Positions 13,756 through 21,344 of a stretch of 28,025 nt of DNA are shown here, piece by piece; the stretch's first letter is position 1, and each line of letters starts with the position of its first letter. Made by a program: the position numbers and the translations under genes. Below the pieces are notes generated by a model, which worked only from the letters and a program-made list of their open reading frames with translations, was not told the origin of the DNA and made no database searches. This DNA comes from DATJBC01 sp035515515 (GTDB lineage Bacteria > Actinomycetota > Acidimicrobiia > Acidimicrobiales > UBA8190), in assembly GCA_035515515.1 (NCBI GenBank), contig DATJBC010000308.1:1-28025 (forward strand). The letters run 5' to 3'.

Positions 13756-16008
13756 TCAGCCCGGGGTCGTCGCCCCGCCCACGATGTGGCCGCGGTAGCC
13801 GGGGACGACGTCGGCCACGTCGCTGAACTGCGGGGCGTCGCCGAAGTCCACCGCCAGCCCGCTGGCGGTGAACACCAGATAGCCCCCGCCGCTGCGGGTG
13901 GGGACGAGCGCCACCGCCGGCCCCCGCACGGCCAGGCCGGGGAGCGAGCCGGCGAAGCCGGCGTCCCCGAAGGCGAACACGCCGCCGTCGGAGGCCACCA
14001 GCCAGTAGCCGCCCCCGTCGGGGGTCGACCCCATGCCCACCACCGGCTGGGCCAGGCGGACGGCGCCCGTCGACCCGTGGAAGGCGGCGTCCCCGAAGGA
14101 GAACACCCCGCCGTCGGAGGCCACCAGCCAGTAGCCGCCGCCGTCGGGGGTCCGCGCCATGCCCACCACGGGCTTGTTGAGCCGGATGCCGCCCGTCGAC
14201 CCGTGGAAGCCGGCGTCCCCGAAGGCGAAGACCCCGCCGTCGGAGGCCACCAGCCAGTAGCCGGCGCCGTCGGGCGTGGTGTCCATCCCCACCACGGGCT
14301 TGTTGAGCCGGATCCCGCCCGTCGACCCGTGGAACCCGGCGTCCCCGAAGGCGAAGACCCCACCGTCCGAGGCGTCCATCCAGTAGCCGCCGCCGTCGGG
14401 CGTGGCGGCCACGCCCACGACGGGCTGGGCCAGGCGGACCCCGCCCAGCGATCCGTGGAAGCCGGCGTTGCCGAAGCTGAACACGCCGCCGTCGGTGGCC
14501 GCCATCCAGTAGCCGCCCACCCCCCCGCTGGCTTCGCTGGTGACGGCGAACCAGTCGGACTGCACGCCGTACGCCGCGAACTGCGACGCGAAGGTGTCGC
14601 CGCTCACGGTGACGCTGCCGGCGCTGCCCTGCAGGGTCATCTGCAGGACGCGCCCGCCCAGGTCACCAAGGCCGTTGCGTTGCGACACGCCCACCGAGAT
14701 GAGCGTGCCGATCTGCGGGTAGGCGCTCTGGATGGCCGACACCGGCACCTGCGCCTGCCACGTGTGGTGGGTGTTGCACGCCCCCGCCACGCACACGGCG
14801 TCGCCCGGGTCGGGCACGGCCGCGAAGGTGCCGCCCGCGCTGTAGCCGCCCGTCGACGAGGAGTACTCCGTGCGGGCCACCGCGCCCCCCGGCAGGAGCA
14901 CCGCCACGTTGGCGGTGTCGGTGGCGGCCGTGTCGGTGGTGGCGTTCTCGTCGGCGATGCCCGGGTACACCTGGCACGTCGTGGAGTCGCAGATGTCGGC
15001 GTACCCGAACCAGCCCTGCAGGCTCCCGTAGCTGCTCATCACGTACGAGCGCGCCGCCACCGCCTGCGCCTCGAGCTCCTGGAAGCCCGAGGGCAGCCCC
15101 TGGGGGCCCACGGCGCCCAGCGAGCCCCAGCCGGTGGGCGACTCCGCCGGCGTCACGTCCGCCACATACTCGCCCAGCGGCACGATGTTCACCGTGCGCA
15201 CCTGGTTGTTGGCGTTGACCACGCCCTGGAAGCTGCCGCGCGCCGACAGGGTGCCCCCCGGGCGGCACAGCTCGAGCACCTCGTTGGCGATCTGGGCGTC
15301 GGCCGGGAAGGCCGCCGCGCTGACGGGCGTGATCGTGGGCGACGCCACGCTGGAGGCGAGCAGCGTCCACGGCCCGCCACACCCGGTGGCGCCGTAGACG
15401 TCGAAGATCCCGTGGGTGGGGTTGGACGCCTCCAGCACGAGCTCGACGGCGCCGAAGCTCTGGCCCGGGCCGAAGGTCCCCGCCACGCCGGTCACCGTGA
15501 ACGCCGCCTGCGAGGTCACGATCACGTTGTCCCCGTCGTTGGCCGTGATGTCAACCCGGACGGGGGTGGTGCCGTCGTTCCAGCCGTTGGGCAGCGCACC
15601 CACCTGCGTCTGCCCCCCGCTCGTGAGCGAGCCGTAGAAGGCGCTCAGGATCTGGCTGTAGGTGTCGGGCGGCTGGGCCAGGGCGTCGCCCAGGGCACCC
15701 CACTGGCCCATGCCCCGGCCGTGGCCGAAGCCGTGGCCGGTGAGCGAGACCGTCGAGGAGGGATAGGCGGCGGCCGGTCGGCTCCCCACGGCCAGGAGGC
15801 CGCCCGCCAGGACGGCCCCCAGCACGGCGAGCCGCGCCGGGGCGCGGCGGAATCGGGACGGAACGCGGCCGATGGCGACGATGGTAGCGACGACGCGGTG
15901 GGCCCCCGGGGACCCCCGGAAGGGCGCTCGCCACCGCACGGCGCCCGGCGCGGGCACCGTGGTCGCCCGGGGGCGGCGGGGGGCGGGGCTACGGTGGCGT
16001 CTCATCAT
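13756..16008 (-). CDS. Secreted SpoIID/LytB-domain protein with C-terminal 42-residue repeats
   Basis: A protein of up to 750 residues. A basic leader and hydrophobic stretch (about 58-82, ending RPAAAYPS) form an export signal. GHGFGHGRGMGQWGALG (91-107) and VPLGEYVADVTPAESP (276-291) through AQAVAARSYV (314-323) are SpoIID/LytB signatures. YSSSTGGYSAGG (382-393) matches the family's later motif. Two cysteine pairs (340/345 and 406/411) may form disulphides. From residue 498 come five 42-residue repeats (GGYWLVASDGGVFAFGDAGF-type) and a degenerate sixth. SpoIID domains act on peptidoglycan or enhance amidases, so this is probably a cell-wall protein with a propeller-like binding region. ATG 16008 collides with the divergent start at 16007; in-frame GTG 15957 or 15939 would still keep the signal and may be the true start. 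Confidence 0.88.
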   Translation of the reverse strand: MMRRHRSPAPRRPRATTVPAPGAVRWRAPFRGSPGAHRVVATIVAIGRVPSRFRRAPARLAVLGAVLAGGLLAVGSRPAAAYPSSTVSLTGHGFGHGRGMGQWGALGDALAQPPDTYSQILSAFYGSLTSGGQTQVGALPNGWNDGTTPVRVDITANDGDNVIVTSQAAFTVTGVAGTFGPGQSFGAVELVLEASNPTHGIFDVYGATGCGGPWTLLASSVASPTITPVSAAAFPADAQIANEVLELCRPGGTLSARGSFQGVVNANNQVRTVNIVPLGEYVADVTPAESPTGWGSLGAVGPQGLPSGFQELEAQAVAARSYVMSSYGSLQGWFGYADICDSTTCQVYPGIADENATTDTAATDTANVAVLLPGGAVARTEYSSSTGGYSAGGTFAAVPDPGDAVCVAGACNTHHTWQAQVPVSAIQSAYPQIGTLISVGVSQRNGLGDLGGRVLQMTLQGSAGSVTVSGDTFASQFAAYGVQSDWFAVTSEASGGVGGYWMAATDGGVFSFGNAGFHGSLGGVRLAQPVVGVAATPDGGGYWMDASDGGVFAFGDAGFHGSTGGIRLNKPVVGMDTTPDGAGYWLVASDGGVFAFGDAGFHGSTGGIRLNKPVVGMARTPDGGGYWLVASDGGVFSFGDAAFHGSTGAVRLAQPVVGMGSTPDGGGYWLVASDGGVFAFGDAGFAGSLPGLAVRGPAVALVPTRSGGGYLVFTASGLAVDFGDAPQFSDVADVVPGYRGHIVGGATTPG
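13888..14517 (-). repeat. Five tandem 126-bp coding repeats
   Basis: The codons for Gly-Tyr-Trp recur at exactly 126-bp steps: the CAGTAGCC mark is at 14003, 14129, 14255, 14381 and 14507. Each unit encodes 42 residues. In protein order, units two and three are nearly identical, including the run IRLNKPVVGM, which points to recent duplication or gene conversion. A sixth unit (GGGYLVFTASGLAVDFGDAP) towards 13780 is degenerate. The same unit occurs in the protein at 19197-21293. Confidence 0.95.
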
Positions 16009-16921
16009 GGTGAGGCACGTGACGGCGCGCCTGGCCCGCGCCCGTTCCCCGCGGCGCGACGGCGCCAGCCTGGCCGGCCTGGCACCCCGCCAGCAGCTCG
16101 ACGCCGTCTACGGGCTCCTCCTGCACCGCAAGGCCGACCCCGCCGGCGTGGCGTCGTACCTGCCCGGGCTGGAGGACGGCTCGATGTCGGCCCCGCGGCT
16201 GGCCGAGTGGATCCTGGCGTCGAGCGAGTGGTGGACGGCGGTCACCTTCGAGGAGCTGGCCCCGTCGCTGCACTTCAGCCGGAGCGTGTTCGTGCGCTCG
16301 CTCCCCCGGGCGCCACGCATCCTCGACCTGGGTGGCACGGCCCTGGGCTCGGACCAGGGTGCCCTGGTCGTGATGGGATACCCGTACCCCTTCGAGGAAC
16401 TCGTCGTGGTGGACCTGCCCTCGGAGCGGCGCAACGAGATCTACCAGGAGGCCGTCGAGCACCACGTCACGCAGACCGCCCTCGGCCCCGTGCGCTACCG
16501 CTACCACTCGATGGCCGACCTGTCGTCCTACGACGACGGCACCTTCGACCTCGTCTACAGCGGGCAGAGCATCGAGCACGTCGAGGCGCACGAGGCCGAC
16601 GCGGTGCTGGCCGAGGCGGCCCGGGTGCTGCGCCCCGGCGGCTATCTCGCCCTCGACACGCCCAACGGGGCGGTGTGCCGCCTGCAGCAGCGCCATTTCA
16701 TCGACCCCGACCACAAGTACGAGTACACGCACGCCGAGATGACCGACAAGCTCACGCGCGCCGGCTTCGAGATCTGCGAGGCCAAGGGCCTCAACTACGC
16801 GGGGCCGTCGATGGCGCGGGGCAGCTTCTCGATGGCGGAGGTGGCCACGGCCCGCGGCCTGTTCGCCGACATCGAGCGGTGCTACCTGCTCAGCTACCTG
16901 TGCCGGAAACCCGAGGCCTGA
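16007..16921 (+). CDS. Class I SAM-dependent methyltransferase with DUF4214-like N-terminus
   Basis: A 304-residue protein. Residues about 29-77 (QLDAVYGLLLHRKADPAGVASYLPGL and on to ASSEWW) resemble the DUF4214 helical repeat (lyr-lL.R-pDp-G). That domain is found on exported or surface-linked bacterial proteins and on glycan enzymes. The Rossmann methyltransferase follows: motif I ILDLGG (105-110), acidic VVVDLP (133-138), FDLVYSGQSIEHV (180-192) and the post-IV VLRPGGYLALDTPN (207-220). The acceptor is unknown; its place before another methyltransferase and a glycosyltransferase suggests a sugar or glycan. ATG 16007 overlaps the divergent ATG on the other strand, and GTG 16010 is an alternative start. 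The next gene begins 2 bp after its stop. Confidence 0.87.
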   Translation: MVRHVTARLARARSPRRDGASLAGLAPRQQLDAVYGLLLHRKADPAGVASYLPGLEDGSMSAPRLAEWILASSEWWTAVTFEELAPSLHFSRSVFVRSLPRAPRILDLGGTALGSDQGALVVMGYPYPFEELVVVDLPSERRNEIYQEAVEHHVTQTALGPVRYRYHSMADLSSYDDGTFDLVYSGQSIEHVEAHEADAVLAEAARVLRPGGYLALDTPNGAVCRLQQRHFIDPDHKYEYTHAEMTDKLTRAGFEICEAKGLNYAGPSMARGSFSMAEVATARGLFADIERCYLLSYLCRKPEA

Positions 16922-16923
16922 CC

Positions 16924-17976
16924 GTGGTGCACGCCGCCGAGGACCACGCCGACGAGGACCACGCCGCCAATGCCGGCACCGACGCCCGCACGGTCGAGGA
17001 CGACTACGTCGAGCAGGTCCGCCGGGAGATCGCGGAGGAGGTCCAGCGCCGGGCGGCCACCGACCTCCCCCCGCGCCTCGAGCGCGAGCTCGACGAGATG
17101 TTCATGCGCCACTCGCCGCTCGGATCGGGCGGCACCGGCCTGACCGACATCCTGCGCCACGTGGACGCGGCGGTGTTCATCGACCCCATGGTGCCCGTCG
17201 AGTCGCGCCGGCCCGGGGGCGTCGCCGTGAAGCGGGGGCTGCGCTCGCTCACGTTCTGGTACCAGCGCTTCGTCACCCACCAGGTGAGCACCTTCGCGGC
17301 CGCGGTAGGCCGCGCCCTGCACGTGGTCGACGCCCAGCTCACGGGGGTGCGGGCCCGGCTCGACGCGCTGGCCCCCCCGCCGTCGGTGGTCATCGAGGCG
17401 TCCTGGGCGCACCGTCTCGATGCGTGGTGGGTGGGCACCGTGCTCGAGGAGCTGGCCGGCACCGCCCGGGCCGCCACGTCGGGAGGCGCGGGCCGCGTGC
17501 TGCACGCGGCGTGCGGCGACGGGTGGCTGGTGCGGGCCCTTCTCGAGCGGGGCGTGGACGCCTACGGCGTCGACCCCCGGCCCCGCGCCCTCACCGACGA
17601 GGAGGCGGACGCCCTCGATCTGCGCGAGGAGGGCGTGGCGGACCACCTCGAGGCGGTGGACCCCGGCTCCCTGGCGGCCGTGGTGCTGAGCGGCGTCGTG
17701 GAGGGGGCGCCCCTCGGCGACCGGCACCGGCTCCTGGTGCGGGCGGCACGCGCCGTGGGTCCCGGGGGCGTGCTCGTGGTCCACTCGCTGTCGCGAGCCG
17801 CCTGGGAGGCCGACGACGCCCCGCTCCAGGCCGACCTCGTGCCGGCCCGCCCCTACCGGCCCGCCACGTGGGGCACCGTCCTCGGCGAGGAGGGGCTCAC
17901 CGTGACGGTGGACGAGGCCGCCGACGGGCGCGACTACCTCGTGCGGGCCCGGCGCCGCCCCACGCCCGGCGCCTGA
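16924..17976 (+). CDS. Putative class I SAM-dependent methyltransferase
   Basis: A 350-residue protein. The first 60 residues are acidic and helical (VEQVRREIAEEVQRR). The stretch about 70-150 (LTDILRHVDAAVF, then VKRGLRSLTFWYQRFV and VVDAQLTGVRARLDAL) looks like the amphipathic or coiled N-terminal part seen in glycan-cluster methyltransferases. From about 190 comes a methyltransferase-like Rossmann unit: VLHAACGDGWLVRALL (192-207), YGVDPRP (214-220) and VGPGGVLVVHSLS. Motif I is recognisable but divergent, so catalysis is likely, not certain. GTG 16924 (or 16927) follows the upstream stop by 2 bp. The glycosyltransferase at 17996 follows after 19 bp, so the three genes are probably one operon. 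Confidence 0.75.
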   Translation: MVHAAEDHADEDHAANAGTDARTVEDDYVEQVRREIAEEVQRRAATDLPPRLERELDEMFMRHSPLGSGGTGLTDILRHVDAAVFIDPMVPVESRRPGGVAVKRGLRSLTFWYQRFVTHQVSTFAAAVGRALHVVDAQLTGVRARLDALAPPPSVVIEASWAHRLDAWWVGTVLEELAGTARAATSGGAGRVLHAACGDGWLVRALLERGVDAYGVDPRPRALTDEEADALDLREEGVADHLEAVDPGSLAAVVLSGVVEGAPLGDRHRLLVRAARAVGPGGVLVVHSLSRAAWEADDAPLQADLVPARPYRPATWGTVLGEEGLTVTVDEAADGRDYLVRARRRPTPGA

Positions 17977-17995
17977 GACCGCGGGCGGGGGCGCC

Positions 17996-19210
17996 GTGAA
18001 GCTGGCCTTCGTGACGCCGCGCTACGGGCGCGACGTCATGGGCGGCGCCGAGGCCGCCGCCCGCCAGCTGGCCACCCACCTGAGCGCCGCCGGCCGGTGG
18101 TCGGTCGAGGTCTTCACCACCTGCGCCCTCGACCACATCACGTGGGAGGACGTCCTCTCCCCGGGCGACAGCGTCGACGAGGGTGTGACCGTGCACCGCT
18201 TCGCCTCGGCGGCGGGACGCTCGCCGGCGTTCTACGAGCTCGACGCCCGCATCCGCGTGGCGCCCCGGCAGGCGGAGGTGGCGCTGGCGCGGCGCTGGGT
18301 CGAGCTCAACGGACCCGTGGCCCCCGCGCTGGTGGACGCCGTGGCGGCCAGCGACGCGGACGTGCTGGCCTTCTACCCGTACCTCTACTACCCCACGGTC
18401 ATGGGCATGGCGGCCGCCCGGGCCCCGGCGGTGCTGCACCCCGCCGCGCACGACGAGCCCGCCCTGTACCTGCGGGTCTACGACCCCGTCTTCGAGGGCG
18501 CCGACGCCATCTGCTACCACACGGCCGCCGAGCGCCGTCTGCTCCAACGCGTCCACCGCGTGGGGCAGGTCCCCCAGATCGTGCTCGGCCTGGGCGTGGC
18601 GGAGGTGGCGGCGGGCGGCCGCCCCGGCGGGGAGGTGGCCGGCGTCGGCGACCACCCCTACGTCGTCAGCGTGGGGCGCGTCGACGAGCACAAGGGATCG
18701 GCCATGCTGGCGGCGTTCTTCGGGACCTACAAGGAGCGCCATCCCGGGCCGTTGAAGCTCGTCATGGTGGGCCCCGTAGCCGCCACCATCGCCCCCCACG
18801 ACGACATCGTGCTCACGGGCGCCGTCGACGAGGCCGACAAGTGGGACCTGGTGCGCGACGCCACGGTGGCCATCAGCCCCTCGGCCATGGAGTCGTTCTC
18901 GCTCGTCGTCCTGGAGGCCTGGGAGCAGTCGGTGCCCGTGATGGTCAACGCGCTGTGCGAGCCCACCCGCGACCACTGCCGGCACTCGGGCGGGGGGCTG
19001 TGGTTCGGGTCCTATCCCGAGTTCGAGGTCGTGCTCGAGCGCCTGTGCGCCGACGACACGCTGCGTCGCACCCTGGCCCGGCGCGGCCACGCGTATGTGC
19101 AACGGTACTTCCAGTGGCCGCGGCTGATCGAGCGCTACAGCCGGTTCCTCACGTCGGTGTGCGAGCGCCCCCGGCGGGGCGGTGTGGAGGTGCCCGTCAG
19201 AAGCCGGTGA
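17996..19210 (+). CDS. Glycosyltransferase family 4-like (paralogue of 26755)
   Basis: A 404-residue GT-B fold enzyme that would transfer a sugar from a nucleotide-sugar to an envelope glycan. The N-terminal domain opens KLAFVTPRYGRDVMGGAEAAAR, where the GG acceptor loop is visible. PYLYYP (128-133) and AAHDEP (150-155) follow. The C-terminal domain has VVSVGRVDEHKG (223-234) and the EX7E pair E299/E307 in SAMESFSLVVLEAWE. The GTG start has a G-rich stretch before it. The protein aligns almost residue for residue with the one at 26755-27960. The last 14 bp overlap the end of the convergent gene at 19197. Confidence 0.93.
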   Translation: MKLAFVTPRYGRDVMGGAEAAARQLATHLSAAGRWSVEVFTTCALDHITWEDVLSPGDSVDEGVTVHRFASAAGRSPAFYELDARIRVAPRQAEVALARRWVELNGPVAPALVDAVAASDADVLAFYPYLYYPTVMGMAAARAPAVLHPAAHDEPALYLRVYDPVFEGADAICYHTAAERRLLQRVHRVGQVPQIVLGLGVAEVAAGGRPGGEVAGVGDHPYVVSVGRVDEHKGSAMLAAFFGTYKERHPGPLKLVMVGPVAATIAPHDDIVLTGAVDEADKWDLVRDATVAISPSAMESFSLVVLEAWEQSVPVMVNALCEPTRDHCRHSGGGLWFGSYPEFEVVLERLCADDTLRRTLARRGHAYVQRYFQWPRLIERYSRFLTSVCERPRRGGVEVPVRSR

Positions 19211-21293
19211 CGGCCACCACGGGCTGGTTGAGGGGATGGCCGCCCGTCGACCCGTAGAACGGGGCGTTGCCGAAGCAGAAGACGCCGCCGTCCGAGGCGG
19301 CCAGCCGGTACCCGTCGCCGGCCGAGGTCGCCATCATGCCCACCACCGGCTTGGCCAGGCGCACCGCCCCGGTGGAGCCGAGGAAGGGCGCGTCGTAGGC
19401 GAAGATGCCGCCGTCGGAGGCCACCAGCCAGTAGCCCCCCGTGCGGGCGTCGCGGGCCATGCCCACCACCGGCTTGTTGAGGCGGATCCCGCCCGTCGAG
19501 CCGAAGAAGCGGGCGTCACCGAAGGCGAACACCCCGCCGTCCGAGGCCACCAGCCAGTAGCCGCCGCCGTCGGTCGTGGCGGCCAGGCCCACCACGGGGC
19601 GGGCCAGGCGGATGCTGCCCGTCGAGCCGCAGAAGGGGAGGTTCCCGTAGTTGAACAGCCCGCCGTCCGACGCCGTCATCTCGTAGCCGACGGGGCCGCC
19701 GGCCGGTGCGTTGCACGGCACCTCGATCTGCGGCGAGGGCGTGCCGGCGTCACCGGTGAGCTGTGGGTCGTGGTGGAACATGGGCCACGCCCCGCCCTCG
19801 TTGGCCAGCGCGCCGTTGGACCCGGCGACCTCCCAGTGCTGGATGACGCCCTGGTCGCTCGTGTTGAACCCCGCGATGGTGATGCCCATGGAGCCGTTGG
19901 GGTCGTCGGTGACGAGCGGCGAGCTCTCGAATCCGAAGCCCGTCGACAAGGTGGCCACGACCTGCCCGCTGCGCCCGTCGAAGATCTGCGTGCCGTTGCC
20001 CGTGGGGACGATGATGTCCTGGTAGCCGCTCCCGGTCACGTCCGCGGTGACGACCGAGCCGATGACCTGGCCGGCCGCGGCGGCGTGCCATGCCGGCGAC
20101 CCGGTGGCGCCGTTGAGGACCCACACCGTGCCGTTCTCGGTGGCCTCGACCACCTGCAGCTGGCCGTTGCCCAGGACGTCCGCCAGGGCGGGGCTGCTCG
20201 TGGTCACGCCGTCGAGCTTCTGGGTCCAGCGCACGTTGCAATTGGTGTCGACGGCGATCACGTCGTCGGTGGTGGACGCCCCGCCGAAGGTGGCGCCGGT
20301 GCCGAAGGCGATGCCCACCCCCCCGCCGGCCAGGAACTCGCCCACCGCCGGGGAGGACTGCACCGTCTGGTCGAAGTCGTGGTCGCAGATCTGCCCGGCG
20401 GCCTCGTTGGCGGAGCCGCCGTTGCCCGTGGGGCTGATCACGCGGATGTGGCCGCCCTGGTTGTACTGGTGGTTGAAGGCGAAGCCGGGGCTCGAGTCAC
20501 CGCCCTCGACGATGTCGGTCTGGCCGTTGCTGTAGACGTCGGCCAGCGCCGGCGTGGCGAAGTTGCTGTCCCCCTGGAACCACGGGAAGCCCGGCAGGTT
20601 GGCACCGCTGGAGGCGTTCATGGCCTGGGTGACCTCGCCCAGCGACCCGGCCACCACGTCGGTCCCTCCCTGGAGGTTGCCGACCGCCATCGACGCCTGC
20701 ACGGCGTGGGCCGGGCTCGTGTCGGTGGCGGGGTTGTCGACGTTGGTGAACCACTTGGTGGCCCCCTGGGGCGTGATGGCCAGGTACCCGCCCTGCGACG
20801 GCGTCGAGGAGTTGCCCTCGCCCACGAAGACCGTGTCCAGCCCGTTGCCGGTGACGTCGGCCACCGAGGGGGTGGAGTCCACCGGGACGCCCCCGGTGCT
20901 GGCCGGCCACCCCGGCACGGCCGACCCCGAGGCCAGGTAGTAGGCGTACACGTGCCCGGCCCGGTCGCCCACCACCGCGGCGGGGCCGCCGGGGAGGTTG
21001 GCCACGTTGGGGGACGACTCGGCGATGGGGTTGCCGGTGTCGCTCAGGGTCTGGCTCCACACGGGCGAGACCGACACCCGGGGGGCGGCGGCCGCGGCGC
21101 GGCCCGCGCCGCCGAGCCCGGTGGCCAGGGGGGCCAGCGCCGCCACCACGGCCGCGCCGGCGGCGCAGCGACCGAGGAGCCTGCGCGCCGTGGCGGGGGA
21201 CGTGCGGGAGGAGGCCGCCTCCCGCCGGCCCGGGGAAACGGGTCGACGCGCACGCAGGCGTGCGCGCCCAGCAGTTGTGCAGGCGTTGGTCAC
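19197..21293 (-). CDS. Secreted FG-GAP/propeller-type protein with the shared 42-residue repeats
   Basis: A 698-residue exported protein. An Arg-rich leader and hydrophobic segment (about 43-70, ending GRAAAAAPR) form a signal peptide. The main part repeats short beta units such as SSPNVANLPGG, STPSVADVTGNGLDTVFVG, ATPALADVYSNGQTDIVEG and SSPALADVLGNGQLQVVEA. These are FG-GAP/VCBS-like propeller blades, closing with the family tail AWPMFHHDPQLTG near 500. Residues about 535-698 are four of the 42-residue units also found in the protein at 13756-16008. It has no catalytic motif I recognise; a cell-surface adhesion or scaffold role is inferred. GTG 21293 has a purine-rich site just upstream (GAAGGTGG). 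It lies 51 bp downstream of the minus-strand glycosyltransferase and probably shares its transcript. Confidence 0.85.
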   Translation of the reverse strand: MTNACTTAGRARLRARRPVSPGRREAASSRTSPATARRLLGRCAAGAAVVAALAPLATGLGGAGRAAAAAPRVSVSPVWSQTLSDTGNPIAESSPNVANLPGGPAAVVGDRAGHVYAYYLASGSAVPGWPASTGGVPVDSTPSVADVTGNGLDTVFVGEGNSSTPSQGGYLAITPQGATKWFTNVDNPATDTSPAHAVQASMAVGNLQGGTDVVAGSLGEVTQAMNASSGANLPGFPWFQGDSNFATPALADVYSNGQTDIVEGGDSSPGFAFNHQYNQGGHIRVISPTGNGGSANEAAGQICDHDFDQTVQSSPAVGEFLAGGGVGIAFGTGATFGGASTTDDVIAVDTNCNVRWTQKLDGVTTSSPALADVLGNGQLQVVEATENGTVWVLNGATGSPAWHAAAAGQVIGSVVTADVTGSGYQDIIVPTGNGTQIFDGRSGQVVATLSTGFGFESSPLVTDDPNGSMGITIAGFNTSDQGVIQHWEVAGSNGALANEGGAWPMFHHDPQLTGDAGTPSPQIEVPCNAPAGGPVGYEMTASDGGLFNYGNLPFCGSTGSIRLARPVVGLAATTDGGGYWLVASDGGVFAFGDARFFGSTGGIRLNKPVVGMARDARTGGYWLVASDGGIFAYDAPFLGSTGAVRLAKPVVGMMATSAGDGYRLAASDGGVFCFGNAPFYGSTGGHPLNQPVVAVTGF
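19200..19691 (-). repeat. Four 42-residue coding repeats shared with 13888-14517
   Basis: Four units (GYEMTASDGG, GGYWLVASDGG twice, GYRLAASDGG) with the shared continuation GSTGxIRLxKPVVGM. The period is about 126 bp; the third unit has a one-residue deletion balanced by an insertion, and the fourth is cut short by the stop codon. They are more diverged from each other than the repeats at 13888-14517, so they look older. Confidence 0.9.
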
Positions 21294-21344
21294 GTGGCCA
21301 CCTTCGGGTCGACGGAGGTGTATCGACGGCAGCGGAGAGAACCT

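Noticed and set aside
13888..14517. Regular 126-bp repeats as a CRISPR array or non-coding satellite
   Set aside because: The period is far too long for CRISPR, there are no unique spacers, and the repeats stay in frame encoding conserved 42-residue units.
13756..16008. SpoIID domain as evidence that the organism forms endospores
   Set aside because: The domain is common in non-sporulating bacteria, and no other sporulation gene is present in the window.
12796..17976. A plus-strand open frame of more than 1,700 codons running antisense to the aldo/keto reductase and SpoIID genes
   Set aside because: High GC removes stop codons in shadow frames. The frame lacks any domain, is His/Gly/Arg/Ala-rich, and its apparent repeats are the complement of the real 126-bp repeats. 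Only its last part (16924-17976) is a gene.
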